A DNA stretch of 64,000 bases, from the NCBI RefSeq assembly GCF_000931465.1, contig NZ_CP010892.1, forward strand, positions 4,983,388-5,047,387, written 5' to 3'. The translations under genes were made by a program, and so were the position numbers. The notes beneath the pieces are model-generated. The model worked only from the letters and a program-made list of their open reading frames with translations. It did not search any database and was not told the DNA's origin. The DNA is from Pseudomonas sp. MRSN 12121. Lineage in GTDB: Bacteria; Pseudomonadota; Gammaproteobacteria; Pseudomonadales; Pseudomonadaceae. Positions 16,591-25,654 of this stretch are shown here, piece after piece (position 1 is the stretch's first letter; each line of letters begins with the position of its first letter).

Positions 16591-16887
16591 CTATAGGACA
16601 TTATCCTCTTCCTCATTCACACGATCTCGAAGCTCTTTACCCGGCTTGAAATGCGGAACGAACTTACCATCCAAGCTGACAGACTGACCGGTTTTAGGAT
16701 TGCGACCTACACGCGGAGCACGATAGTGCAAGGAAAAGCTGCCGAACCCCCGGATCTCAATACGATCCCCGGTTGCCAGGCATTGGGACATTTGCTCGAG
16801 CATGGTCTTGATGGCCAGCTCCACATCCTTGGATGAGAGTAGCCCTTGATGGGTGACAATTCGTTCGATCAACTCCGACTTCGTCAT
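16591..16887 (-). CDS. ihfB: Integration host factor beta subunit
   Basis: A 98-residue HU/IHF-fold DNA-bending protein. MTKSELIERIVTHQGLL, the RGFGSFSLH beta arm and VGRNPKTGQSV, with the intercalating Pro in the arm tip, are diagnostic for IHF beta (HimD). It pairs with IHF alpha, encoded elsewhere, to bend DNA at WATCAA-N4-TTR sites. One such site is present in this window at 63776-63788. In Pseudomonas this gene marks one border of the O-antigen locus. AAGGG precedes the ATG. Confidence 0.97.
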   Translation of the reverse strand: MTKSELIERIVTHQGLLSSKDVELAIKTMLEQMSQCLATGDRIEIRGFGSFSLHYRAPRVGRNPKTGQSVSLDGKFVPHFKPGKELRDRVNEEEDNVL

Positions 16888-17068
16888 ATTTTTCCCTTCT
16901 TTTTCAAGCAGCTAGATAAGCGCCTCAAAGGTTTTAGCACGACCAGGAGGTTTTGAACAGCCCGCACAATGACTTATCTCCTACCTTGCCCGAACACCAG
17001 AAACAAAGGTATTCAACGACCCGCAAACAAAAACCCTGCAGCATTTTGCCCTTCGAGACGCCATTCTA

Positions 17069-17350
17069 CTAACCACATATGACAAGCATGGTCCGCGTAA
17101 GGTATCCCGCCGGATTCCAGCCAAAGGGATAGTCGCCCTCTTCATCCTTCGCATCACTGGACCTGGTGATGACCTTATAGCCCTCACCTCCGCATTCACG
17201 CTCAGCGCGCTTGTAGCACTTGGCCCATTCAGCCCCAAGGCCGGAGCAGTCGATCTCGATGCCACTGACGCCACGAACCACATGGGTTTTGGCATTGGTT
17301 GCACAGCCCGCCAAGATCAGAACAGCGAATACCACGATGAGATTTTTCAT
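17069..17350 (-). CDS. Small conserved lipoprotein, Cys-rich
   Basis: A 93-residue protein with a type II signal peptide. A basic start is followed by a hydrophobic core and the lipobox LAGC, making Cys15 the lipidated residue. Residue 16 is Ala, which favours outer-membrane sorting. The mature part holds four more Cys (DCSG, KCYK, RECGG and VICG near the end) that could form two disulfides. AAGGAAG lies just before ATG 17350. Similar small proteins lie between rpsA and ihfB in other Pseudomonas; no function is known to me. It stands alone, with gaps of 181 and 199 bases. Confidence 0.75.
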   Translation of the reverse strand: MKNLIVVFAVLILAGCATNAKTHVVRGVSGIEIDCSGLGAEWAKCYKRAERECGGEGYKVITRSSDAKDEEGDYPFGWNPAGYLTRTMLVICG

Positions 17351-17510
17351 CTACTTCCTTATGTCACGCAACTGCCTCACCTTTATCCAGCCCATACAAG
17401 CCTAGCTCGGAATAGGTTATTGATCTGCCTAAGAAAATAGACATCCGAATAGCCTTGTTGGTTTCCCCCTTGATACAGGCAAGGCGATCCTAAATCGCAG
17501 GCACAAAAAA

Positions 17511-17528
17511 GGGCGACCGAAGTCGCCC
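17511..17528 (-). terminator. Intrinsic terminator of rpsA
   Basis: GGGCGAC-CGAA-GTCGCCC is flanked by A6 on its left and TTTT on its right. On the minus strand the hairpin is followed by TTTTTT. It lies 22 bases past the rpsA stop. Confidence 0.9.
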
Positions 17529-17549
17529 TTTTCTATGGTCTGACAGAAC

Positions 17550-19244
17550 TTAGTTCTGCTTTTCCATTTGCGCACGCAGCAGGTCACCGAGAGTGGTAGG
17601 ACCAGCAGCGATATCCGAAGCAGCTGGCTTGTCGCGCAGGCTCTGGATAGCTTCTTTCTCGTCTTCAACGTCTTTCGACTTGATCGAGAGCTGGATTACA
17701 CGGCTCTTACGGTCAACGCTGATGATCTTGGCTTCTACTTCTTCGCCTTCTTTCAGGACGTTACGAGCATCTTCGATGCGATCACGGCTGATTTCGGAGG
17801 CTTTCAGAGTAGCTTCGATATCGTTGGCCAGGGTGATGATGGCGCCTTTGGCATCAACTTCTTTTACAACACCCTTAACGATTGCACCTTTGTCGTTCTC
17901 TTGAACGTACTCGGAGAACGGATCGCTTTCCAGTTGCTTGATACCCAGGGAGATACGCTCACGCTCTGGGTCAACCGACAGGATAACGGTGTCCAGCTCG
18001 TCGCCCTTCTTGAAGCGGCGTACAGCTTCTTCGCCCACTTCGTTCCAGGAGATGTCGGACAGGTGAACCAGACCGTCGATGCCGCCGTCCAGGCCGATGA
18101 AGATACCGAAATCGGTGATCGACTTGATGGTGCCGGAGATCTTGTCGCCCTTGTTGAACTGGCCAGAGAAGTCTTCCCATGGGTTGGACTTGCACTGCTT
18201 GATGCCCAGGGAGATACGACGACGCTCTTCGTCGATGTCCAGAACCATAACTTCCACTTCGTCGCCGACTTGTACGACTTTCGAAGGATGGATGTTCTTG
18301 TTGGTCCAGTCCATTTCCGAAACGTGCACCAGGCCTTCAACGCCTTCTTCCAGCTCAGCGAAGCAACCGTAGTCGGTCAGGTTGGTTACACGAGCGGTAA
18401 CGCGAGTGCTTTCTGGGTAGCGGGCTTTGATAGCAACCCATGGGTCTTCGCCCAGTTGCTTGAGGCCCAGGGAAACACGATTGCGCTCGCGATCGTACTT
18501 CAGAACCTTGACATCGATCTCGTCGCCAACGTTGACGATTTCGGAAGGATGCTTGATGCGCTTCCAAGCCATGTCGGTGATGTGCAGCAGGCCATCGACG
18601 CCACCCAGATCGACGAATGCGCCGTAATCGGTGAGGTTCTTGACGATACCTTTGACTTGCTGACCTTCCTGCAGGGATTCCAGCAGAGCTTCACGCTCGG
18701 CGGAGTTCTCGGCTTCGAGGACGCTACGGCGGGAAACGACAACGTTGTTGCGCTTCTGGTCGAGTTTGATGACTTTAAACTCGAGCTCTTTGCCTTCCAG
18801 GTGCGTGGTGTCGCGCACTGGACGGACGTCAACCAGAGAACCTGGCAGGAACGCACGGATGCCGTTAACGTCGACAGTGAAGCCGCCTTTAACCTTACCG
18901 TTGATAACGCCCTTGACCACTTCTTCGGCTGCGAAGGCTGCTTCCAGAACGATCCAGCATTCAGCGCGCTTGGCTTTTTCACGGGACAGCTTGGTTTCAC
19001 CGAAGCCATCTTCAACCGAGTCCAGAGCAACGTGAACTTCATCACCAACATTGATGGACAGGTCGCCAGCATCGTTGTAGAACTGCTCAAGCGGGATAAG
19101 CGCTTCAGATTTCAGACCAGCGTGAACGGTTACCCAACGCGCTTGGTAATCGATGTCGACGATAACGCCGGTGATGATGGAGCCTGCCTGAAGGTTCAGG
19201 GTTTTCAGGCTTTCTTCAAAGAGTTCCGCAAAGCTTTCGCTCAT
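17550..19244 (-). CDS. rpsA: 30S ribosomal protein S1
   Basis: A 564-residue ribosomal protein with six S1 (OB-fold) domains. The repeats show as GSIITGVIVDI, KGGFTVDVNGIRAFLPGSLVD, TDYGAFVDLGGVDGLLHITDMAW, TDYGCFAELEEGVEGLVHVSEM, TDFGIFIGLDGGIDGLVHLSDI and a degenerate last one near 450. S1 unfolds and docks mRNA leaders on the small subunit. Length is close to the usual 557-563. AGGAATTAAA precedes the ATG. It follows cmk, as in most proteobacteria, with a 121-base leader where autogenous control is expected. The long open frame on the opposite strand (17568-19259) is a codon-bias shadow. Confidence 0.98.
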   Translation of the reverse strand: MSESFAELFEESLKTLNLQAGSIITGVIVDIDYQARWVTVHAGLKSEALIPLEQFYNDAGDLSINVGDEVHVALDSVEDGFGETKLSREKAKRAECWIVLEAAFAAEEVVKGVINGKVKGGFTVDVNGIRAFLPGSLVDVRPVRDTTHLEGKELEFKVIKLDQKRNNVVVSRRSVLEAENSAEREALLESLQEGQQVKGIVKNLTDYGAFVDLGGVDGLLHITDMAWKRIKHPSEIVNVGDEIDVKVLKYDRERNRVSLGLKQLGEDPWVAIKARYPESTRVTARVTNLTDYGCFAELEEGVEGLVHVSEMDWTNKNIHPSKVVQVGDEVEVMVLDIDEERRRISLGIKQCKSNPWEDFSGQFNKGDKISGTIKSITDFGIFIGLDGGIDGLVHLSDISWNEVGEEAVRRFKKGDELDTVILSVDPERERISLGIKQLESDPFSEYVQENDKGAIVKGVVKEVDAKGAIITLANDIEATLKASEISRDRIEDARNVLKEGEEVEAKIISVDRKSRVIQLSIKSKDVEDEKEAIQSLRDKPAASDIAAGPTTLGDLLRAQMEKQN

Positions 19245-19365
19245 TTTAATTCCTGTTGATAAGGGCGAAGAATACGCCCATCTGCCACATCCCAGACAAT
19301 GTGGGTTACGTTCATATAAAAGAAAGACCGCAGGACTATGACTGGTCCCCTGCGCCCTTCCTTGA

Positions 19366-20055
19366 TCATCCGGCGATATCGCGTATGGCGATCTCGCTCA
19401 AGATGCGTTCCAGCACCTGCTCGATGGACAACTCCGTGGAATCCAGCTGTATAGCGTCGACCGCCGGCTTGAGTGGGGCAACCGCTCGCTGGGTGTCACG
19501 CTCATCGCGCGCACGAATCTCATCTAGCAGACTCGACAGACTAACACCATCGACTTTTCCCTTCAACTGCAAGTATCGGCGACGCGCACGCTCCTCGGCA
19601 CTGGCAGTGAGGAATATCTTCAAGGGAGCGTCAGGAAACACCACTGTTCCCATATCACGCCCATCGGCCACCAACCCCGGAGGCTCCTGAAATGCGCGCT
19701 GGCGCTGCAACAAGGCATCACGCACTGCCGGCAAGGCGGCGACCTGGGAAGCCCAGGCTCCTACTTGCTCGTTGCGCAGATCATCGGTGACATCGTCACC
19801 TTCCAGGATGATCCGTTGCGGATGGCCTTCGGTCGCGCCGACAAACTGTACATCCAGATGAGCCGCCAGCAGCTTCAGCGACTCCTCGTTGGTCAGGTCG
19901 ACCCCATGGTTACGCGCGGCAAAGGCCAGCAGCCGGTACAAGGCACCGGAATCCAGCAGACCCCAACCCAGGCGCTTGGCCAGAATCCCGGCGATGGTGC
20001 CTTTGCCCGAGCCGCTCGGCCCATCGATGGTGATGACTGGCGCCTTGATGTTCAC
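19366..20055 (-). CDS. cmk: Cytidylate kinase
   Basis: A 229-residue enzyme that phosphorylates CMP and dCMP with ATP. The P-loop ITIDGPSGSGKGT is at residues 7-19, the CMP-binding region includes LLDSGALYR, and DGRDMGTVVFPDA near 130 and the lid ERARRRYLQL are conserved. The GTG start at 20055 gives the standard length and the N-terminus MNIKAPVITIDGPSG; its first four bases overlap the aroA stop (GTGA), implying translational coupling. The frame is open further upstream but that part is the 3' end of tyrA-aroA. It lies between tyrA-aroA and rpsA, the order known for gamma-proteobacteria. Confidence 0.96.
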   Translation of the reverse strand: MNIKAPVITIDGPSGSGKGTIAGILAKRLGWGLLDSGALYRLLAFAARNHGVDLTNEESLKLLAAHLDVQFVGATEGHPQRIILEGDDVTDDLRNEQVGAWASQVAALPAVRDALLQRQRAFQEPPGLVADGRDMGTVVFPDAPLKIFLTASAEERARRRYLQLKGKVDGVSLSSLLDEIRARDERDTQRAVAPLKPAVDAIQLDSTELSIEQVLERILSEIAIRDIAG

Positions 20056-22259
20056 GACTGAGCCTCTTGCGCAACGCGAATGCCGACCTGCGCGCACAGA
20101 GCGAGGAAGTTCGGGAAGGACGTGGCGACGTTGGCGCAATCATGGATGCGAATTGGCGCCGTGGCGCGCAACGAAGCCACACTGAAGGCCATGGCGATAC
20201 GGTGGTCGCCATGCCCATGCACTTCGCCGCCACCGATCTGGCTGCCATCGATGATGATGCCGTCCGGGGTTGGCTCGCACTTGACGCCCAATGCCAACAA
20301 ACCATCCGCCATCACCTGGATGCGGTCGGACTCCTTGACCCGCAGCTCTTCGGCGCCGCGCAGCACAGTACGCCCCTCGGCACAGGCCGCGGCGACGAAC
20401 AGCACCGGGAACTCATCGATGGCCAGCGGGACCAGCTCTTCCGGAATCTCGATACCCTTGAGCTTCGCCGCGCGAACCCGCAGGTCCGCCACTGGCTCGC
20501 CACCGACCTCGCGCTGATTCTCCAGGCTGATATCAGCCCCCATCAGACGCAGGATGTCGATGACACCGGTACGCGTAGGGTTGATACCTACATGCTCGAG
20601 CACCAGCTCGGAACCCTCGGCGATGGATGCCGCCACCAAGAAGAAGGCCGCCGAGGAAATATCCGCGGGCACCTCGATATGGGTCGCCTGCAGCTTGCCA
20701 CCGGACTCAACCGAGGCCGTGGCCCCCTCGACCGCTACCGAATAACCGAAACCACGCAGCATGCGCTCGGTGTGGTCACGGGTTGGCGCCGGCTCGGTCA
20801 CTGTGGTCTTGCCCTCAGCGTACAAGCCAGCCAACAGCAGGCAGGACTTAACCTGGGCACTGGCCATTGGCATAGTGTAAGTCAGCCCCTTGAGCTTGTT
20901 ACCACCACGGATGGTCATCGGTGGACGCCCTTCCGCGGCGGTTTCAATCACCGCCCCCATCTCTCGCAGCGGATTGGCCACACGATTCATCGGGCGCTTG
21001 GACAACGAGGCATCGCCCGTCAGCACGCTGTCGAAATCCTGCGCGGCCAGCAGGCCGGACAGCAGGCGCATCGAGGTGCCGGAGTTGCCCAGGTAGATCG
21101 GCCCTGGAGCCGGTTTCAGACCATGCAGGCCAACGCCGTGAATGGTCACGCGACCATGGTGCGGACCTTCGATCACCACGCCCATGTCGCGGAAAGCCTG
21201 CAGCGTCGCCAGGGCATCTTCGCCCTCGAGAAAACCTTCGACCTCGGTAGTACCTTCGGCCAGGGAGCCGAGCATGATCGAACGGTGAGAAATCGACTTG
21301 TCGCCCGGTACACGAATCCGCCCATTCAGGCGGCCACCAGGGTTTGCCAGGAAAATCAGGTTATTGGAGTTCATAGCGTCCACATAGGCCCGGCGGGCCA
21401 GGATTTTACTGAAATGCTCGCGGGCCACCCGGGCGCGAGTGAATACGCCCAACAACTGGTGCCCGTCCCCTGCATCGACCGCGTCGCGAAGAGCGTCGAG
21501 GTCGTTGCGAAATGTATCGAGTGTGCGCAGGACAGCTTCGCGATTGGCGAGGAAGATGTCGTGCCACATGACCGGGTCGCTGCCGGCGATTCTCGTGAAA
21601 TCGCGGAAACCGCCCGCAGCGTAACGGAAGATGTCCAGATTTTCACTGCGCTTGGCCAACGAATCGACCAGGCCGAACGCCAGCAGGTGCGGCAGATGGC
21701 TGGTCGCCGCCAATACCTCATCGTGACGCTCGACCTGCATGTGCTCGACATCGGCTCCCAGCTCGCGCCAGAGCCTGTCGACCACCGCCAGGGCTGCCGG
21801 ATCAGTCTGTTCCAGAGGCGTCAGGATTACCTTGTGACGCCGGAACAATTGGCCATTGGAGGCTTCCACCCCACTCTGCTCGGAGCCGGCGATCGGATGC
21901 CCGGGGACAAAACGCGATGGCATTCCACCAAACGCCTCGGTCGCGGCTCGCACCACATTGCCCTTGGCACTGCCGACGTCTGTCAGAATCGCCTGCCCCA
22001 GGTCCATGCCAGCGAGAATCGCCAGCAGCTTTTCCATGGCCAGGATCGGCACCGCCAGCTGGATCACGTCGGCGCCCCGGCACGCGAGCGCCAGGTCTTC
22101 CTCGCAACGATCCACCACGCCCAACTCGACTGCCAGCTTGCGCGATTGCGGGTCGAGATCCACACCAACCACTTCACGACAGACACCAGTTTCACGCAGC
22201 CCCTTGGCAAAGGAGCCGCCGATCAACCCCAGACCGACCACCACCAGGCGACCGATCAT
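20052..22259 (-). CDS. tyrA-aroA: Bifunctional prephenate dehydrogenase / EPSP synthase
   Basis: A 735-residue fusion. Residues 1-290 are TyrA: Rossmann motif VVVGLGLIGGSFAKGL, VGSAKGNV, PGHPIAGSEQSGVEASN and catalytic His in ATSHLPHLLAF. Residues 305-735 are EPSP synthase (AroA): PGDKSISHRSIMLGSLAEG, LGNSGTSMRLLSGLL, SLSKRPMNRVANPLREMGA, LRVKESDRI and GDHRIAMAF. The first half makes 4-hydroxyphenylpyruvate for tyrosine, the second makes EPSP in the shikimate pathway. I choose ATG 22259 since MIGRLVVVG is the normal family start; ATG 22277 and longer frames are possible. It sits 28 bases after hisC. The fusion is a known trait of Pseudomonas and relatives. Confidence 0.95.
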   Translation of the reverse strand: MIGRLVVVGLGLIGGSFAKGLRETGVCREVVGVDLDPQSRKLAVELGVVDRCEEDLALACRGADVIQLAVPILAMEKLLAILAGMDLGQAILTDVGSAKGNVVRAATEAFGGMPSRFVPGHPIAGSEQSGVEASNGQLFRRHKVILTPLEQTDPAALAVVDRLWRELGADVEHMQVERHDEVLAATSHLPHLLAFGLVDSLAKRSENLDIFRYAAGGFRDFTRIAGSDPVMWHDIFLANREAVLRTLDTFRNDLDALRDAVDAGDGHQLLGVFTRARVAREHFSKILARRAYVDAMNSNNLIFLANPGGRLNGRIRVPGDKSISHRSIMLGSLAEGTTEVEGFLEGEDALATLQAFRDMGVVIEGPHHGRVTIHGVGLHGLKPAPGPIYLGNSGTSMRLLSGLLAAQDFDSVLTGDASLSKRPMNRVANPLREMGAVIETAAEGRPPMTIRGGNKLKGLTYTMPMASAQVKSCLLLAGLYAEGKTTVTEPAPTRDHTERMLRGFGYSVAVEGATASVESGGKLQATHIEVPADISSAAFFLVAASIAEGSELVLEHVGINPTRTGVIDILRLMGADISLENQREVGGEPVADLRVRAAKLKGIEIPEELVPLAIDEFPVLFVAAACAEGRTVLRGAEELRVKESDRIQVMADGLLALGVKCEPTPDGIIIDGSQIGGGEVHGHGDHRIAMAFSVASLRATAPIRIHDCANVATSFPNFLALCAQVGIRVAQEAQS

Positions 22260-22287
22260 AGGCACCGCAGGTTGCATTGGAATGACA

Positions 22288-23400
22288 TCAACCACGGGCC
22301 AGGACCTTGGCCAGCGCCTCGAGGAAACGTGTGTTTTCAGCCGGCAAGCCAATGGTCACCCGCAGGTGATTGGGCATGCCGTAGTTCGCCACCGGACGAA
22401 CGATCACCCCTTCACGCAACAGACCCTGGAACACCGGCGCGGCAACCCGCCCGAGATCCACGGCGATGAAGTTCCCCCGGGAAGGAATCCAGGTCAGGCC
22501 CTGCTCGCGGAAGCCGGCTTCCAGCTGCTGCATGCCAGCCTCGTTCAGGCGGCGGCTCTCGGCCAGATACTCATCATCCTGCAACGCAGCACAGGCCGCC
22601 GCCAGCGCCAGGCTGTTGACGTTGAACGGCTGACGCACGCGATTGAGCACATCGGCCACCGTCGCGGTCGACAAGCCATAGCCTACGCGCAGTGCCGCCA
22701 GGCCATAGGCCTTGGAGAACGTCCGCGAAACCAGCAGGTTCGGATAGGCCGCCAGGAAATCCAAGCCGTCCGGCAAATCGCTACCTTCGGCATACTCGAT
22801 ATAGGCCTCGTCCAGCACCACCAGCACATGCGCCGGCACGTCCTGGAGGAACTCATCCAGCGCCTCGGCACTGAACCAGGTGCCGGTCGGGTTGTTCGGA
22901 TTGGCGATGAAGACCACCCGGGTATCGGCGTCGATAGCCTGCAACATGGCCGGCAGGTCGTGCCCCCACTCCCTGGCAGGAACCACACGAGCCTGCGCTC
23001 CGACCGCCTGGACGACAATCGGATACACGGCAAAAGCATGCTCGCTGAATACCGCATTCAGACCTGGCGCCAGATAGGCACGAGCGACCAGTTCCAAGAT
23101 GTCGTTGGAGCCGTTGCCCAAGGTCACCTGCGCCGGCTCGACGCTGCAGCGCTCAGCCAGCAGCGTCTTGAGCGCAAAACCGTTGCCATCCGGATAACGG
23201 GTCAGCTCGGCCAGCTCTTCGCGAATCGCCGCCAGCGCCTTGGGGCTGGCACCCAGCGGGTTTTCGTTGCTGGCCAGCTTGACGATTTTTGCCGGATCGA
23301 TATCCAGCTCGCGCGCCAGTTCGTCCACAGGCTTGCCCGGAACGTACGGCGAAAGTTGTTGCACGCCCGGCTGCGCCAGAGCGAGGAAGTCGCCACTCAT
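22288..23400 (-). CDS. hisC: Histidinol-phosphate / aromatic aminotransferase
   Basis: A 370-residue fold-type I PLP enzyme of the HisC family. FLALAQPGVQQLSPYVPGKP is at the N-terminus, LASNENPLGASPKAL near 40, NGSNDILEL near 100, NPNNPTG near 165 and the PLP lysine in SRTFSKAYGLAALRVGYG near 230. This second Pseudomonas copy, placed between pheA and tyrA-aroA, is thought to serve phenylalanine and tyrosine synthesis as well as histidinol phosphate. It starts 10 bases after the pheA stop, consistent with cotranscription. Confidence 0.94.
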   Translation of the reverse strand: MSGDFLALAQPGVQQLSPYVPGKPVDELARELDIDPAKIVKLASNENPLGASPKALAAIREELAELTRYPDGNGFALKTLLAERCSVEPAQVTLGNGSNDILELVARAYLAPGLNAVFSEHAFAVYPIVVQAVGAQARVVPAREWGHDLPAMLQAIDADTRVVFIANPNNPTGTWFSAEALDEFLQDVPAHVLVVLDEAYIEYAEGSDLPDGLDFLAAYPNLLVSRTFSKAYGLAALRVGYGLSTATVADVLNRVRQPFNVNSLALAAACAALQDDEYLAESRRLNEAGMQQLEAGFREQGLTWIPSRGNFIAVDLGRVAAPVFQGLLREGVIVRPVANYGMPNHLRVTIGLPAENTRFLEALAKVLARG

Positions 23401-23410
23401 TGTTAAAGCC

Positions 23411-24505
23411 TCAGAGAACCGCTTTCGGGTAGGAACCCAGCACCTTCAGTGCCACTGCTTCCTGACTGATCTTTTCCAGCACACCCTTGATCAATGGATC
23501 ACGGTGATGGCCGATGAAGTCGATGAAGAACACATAGGTCCATTTGCCGCTGCGCGAAGGCCGGGTTTCGATACGCGTCAGGTCGATACCGTTGTCATGG
23601 AAAGGCACCAGCAGCTCATGCAGAGCGCCAGGCTTGTTGCTCATGGAAACGATGATCGAGGTCTTGTCGTCGCCGGTCGGCGGCACTTCCTGGTTACCGA
23701 TCATCAGGAAGCGCGTGGAGTTGTCCGGGCGATCCTCGATCTTCTCGGCCAGGCGGGTCAGGCCGTACAGGCCCGCCGCCATGTCGCCGGCGATGGCCGC
23801 CGAATTCCACTCGCCCTTGACCCGCTTGGCTGCCTCGGCGTTGCTGGACACCGCGACGCGCTCGACATTCGGATAATGGGCATCCAGCCACTTGCGGCAT
23901 TGCGCCAGGGACTGGGCATGGGAGTAGATGCGGCTGATGCTGTCGGTCTTGGTGTTTTCCCCGACCAGCAGATGGTGGTGGATACGCAGCTCGACCTCGC
24001 CGCAGATCACCATGTCGTGTTCCAGGAAACTGTCGAGGGTGTGGTTGACCGCACCCTCGGTGGAGTTTTCCACAGGCACCACGCCAAAGTTCACCGCGCC
24101 CGCAGCCACTTCACGGAAGACTTCGTCGATCGCCGCCATCGGCTTGCTGATCACTGCATGGCCGAAATGTTTCATGGCCGCCGCCTGGGTGAAAGTACCC
24201 TCCGGACCGAGATAAGCCACTTTCAGCGGCTGCTCGAGCGCCAGGCACGAAGACATGATTTCACGGAACAACCGCGCCATCTCTTCGTTGCCCAGCGGTC
24301 CCTGGTTACGCTCCATCACCCGCTTGAGCACCTGAGCCTCACGCTCAGGACGGTAGAACACCGGCACTTCGCCTTCGGCCAGCGAGGCCATCTTTACTCG
24401 CGCGACTTCCTGGGCGCAGCGCGCGCGCTCACTGATCAACTCCAGGACCTTTTCGTCCAGGGCGTCAATGCGCAGGCGCAGTGCCTTGAGTTCTTGCTCA
24501 GACAT
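23411..24505 (-). CDS. pheA: Chorismate mutase / prephenate dehydratase (P-protein)
   Basis: A 364-residue bifunctional enzyme. Residues 1-90 are an AroQ chorismate mutase (LRLRIDALDEKVLELISERARCAQEV). Residues about 95-270 are prephenate dehydratase (VAYLGPEGTFTQAAAMKHFG, VPVENSTEGAVNHTLD, and NSTRFLMIGNQ at its end). Residues 280-364 are the ACT regulatory domain with GALHELLVPF and LTRIETRPSR, the phenylalanine-binding motifs, so feedback inhibition by phenylalanine is expected. Its ATG overlaps the serC stop as TAATG, a translational-coupling arrangement. Confidence 0.97.
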   Translation of the reverse strand: MSEQELKALRLRIDALDEKVLELISERARCAQEVARVKMASLAEGEVPVFYRPEREAQVLKRVMERNQGPLGNEEMARLFREIMSSCLALEQPLKVAYLGPEGTFTQAAAMKHFGHAVISKPMAAIDEVFREVAAGAVNFGVVPVENSTEGAVNHTLDSFLEHDMVICGEVELRIHHHLLVGENTKTDSISRIYSHAQSLAQCRKWLDAHYPNVERVAVSSNAEAAKRVKGEWNSAAIAGDMAAGLYGLTRLAEKIEDRPDNSTRFLMIGNQEVPPTGDDKTSIIVSMSNKPGALHELLVPFHDNGIDLTRIETRPSRSGKWTYVFFIDFIGHHRDPLIKGVLEKISQEAVALKVLGSYPKAVL

Positions 24506-25590
24506 TAGCCATGTTCCTTCTCGAACTCTGCCATGTACGCCACCAGCGCGTTGACCGCGTGGATGTCAACGGCGTTGTAGATGGAAGCGCGCATGCCCCC
24601 CACCGAACGGTGCCCCTTGAGATTCAGCAGGCCACGCGCTTCGGCGCCTGCCAGGAACGGCTTGTCCAGGCGATCGTCGGCCAGGCGGAAAGGCACGTTC
24701 ATCCACGAGCGATCCGACTTGTTGATCGGGTTGCTGTACAGGCCGCTGGCATCGATGAAGTCATACAGGGTGCGCTGCTTGACTTCGTTGAGCTTGGCGA
24801 TGGCTTCGACACCGCCCTGCTCCTTGAGCCACTCGAACACCAGGCCGGACAAGTACCAGGCCAGGGTCGGCGGCGTGTTGTACATCGAGCCGTTGTCCGC
24901 GGCGACCTTGTAGTCGAGCATGGTCGGGCACAGCGAACGCGCACGCCCCAGCAGGTCCTCACGAATGATATTGACGAGGATGCCGCTCGGACCGATGTTT
25001 TTCTGCGCGCCGGCATAGATCATGCCGAACCGGGAGATATCCACAGGGCGCGAAAGAATGTCGGAAGACATGTCGGCCACCAGCGGAACGTCGCCGGTTT
25101 CCGGGATCCACTGGAATTCCAGGCCACCAATGGTTTCGTTCGGTGCGTAATGCACGTAGGCCGCGTCTTTCGACAACTGCCATTCGTTCTGGCCGGGGAT
25201 GGCGAAGTAGTCGTAGGGCTTGGCAGTGGCAGCCACATTGACATGACCATAGCGCGAAGCTTCTTCGATGGCCTTCTGCGACCAGATACCGGTGTCGATA
25301 TAGTCGGCCGAGCCGTTTTCCGGCAGCAGGTTCAGTGGAATCTGAGCAAATTGCTGGCTGGCGCCGCCTTGCAGAAACAGCACTTTATAGTTCGAGGGGA
25401 TATTCAGCAGATCACGCAGATCCTGCTCGGCCTTGGTGGCAATGGAGACGAACTCATCGCTGCGATGGCTCATCTCCATGACCGACAGGCCCTTGCCGTG
25501 CCAGTCCAGCAGTTCGGCCTGGGCACGCAACAGGACAGCTTCAGGTAGCGCAGCGGGACCTGCGCAGAAGTTATAGGCTCGTTTGCTCAC
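24505..25590 (-). CDS. serC: Phosphoserine aminotransferase
   Basis: A 361-residue PLP enzyme that makes phosphoserine from 3-phosphohydroxypyruvate and also serves pyridoxal phosphate synthesis. NFCAGPAALPEAVL is at the N-terminus, FLQGGASQQFA near 75, the PLP lysine in YAGAQKNIGPSG near 198, and the conserved C-terminal GHRSVGGMRASIYNA near 333. The frame opens with GTG at 25596 and again at 25590; the second gives MSKRAYNFCAG, the usual Pseudomonas start. It lies between gyrA and pheA in the same direction, the known gyrA-serC-pheA order. Confidence 0.96.
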   Translation of the reverse strand: MSKRAYNFCAGPAALPEAVLLRAQAELLDWHGKGLSVMEMSHRSDEFVSIATKAEQDLRDLLNIPSNYKVLFLQGGASQQFAQIPLNLLPENGSADYIDTGIWSQKAIEEASRYGHVNVAATAKPYDYFAIPGQNEWQLSKDAAYVHYAPNETIGGLEFQWIPETGDVPLVADMSSDILSRPVDISRFGMIYAGAQKNIGPSGILVNIIREDLLGRARSLCPTMLDYKVAADNGSMYNTPPTLAWYLSGLVFEWLKEQGGVEAIAKLNEVKQRTLYDFIDASGLYSNPINKSDRSWMNVPFRLADDRLDKPFLAGAEARGLLNLKGHRSVGGMRASIYNAVDIHAVNALVAYMAEFEKEHG

Positions 25591-25654
25591 ATCCACTCTC
25601 GCTATGCATTCACGGTAGCGGACAGAGCAAACACTCTGCCCTGCTACGATTTAT

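Noticed and set aside
17568..19259. A 563-codon open frame antisense to rpsA
   Set aside because: It mirrors rpsA codon by codon, a known effect of biased third positions in GC-rich genes. It has no family features, and rpsA is certain.
20067..22469. An 800-codon open frame antisense to tyrA-aroA
   Set aside because: It is compositionally a shadow (His-, Gln- and Arg-rich) with no domain, and it crosses gene borders.
25619..25640. Small hairpin between gyrA and serC
   Set aside because: Only a five-base stem (CAGAG/CTCTG) without a T-run; easily expected by chance.
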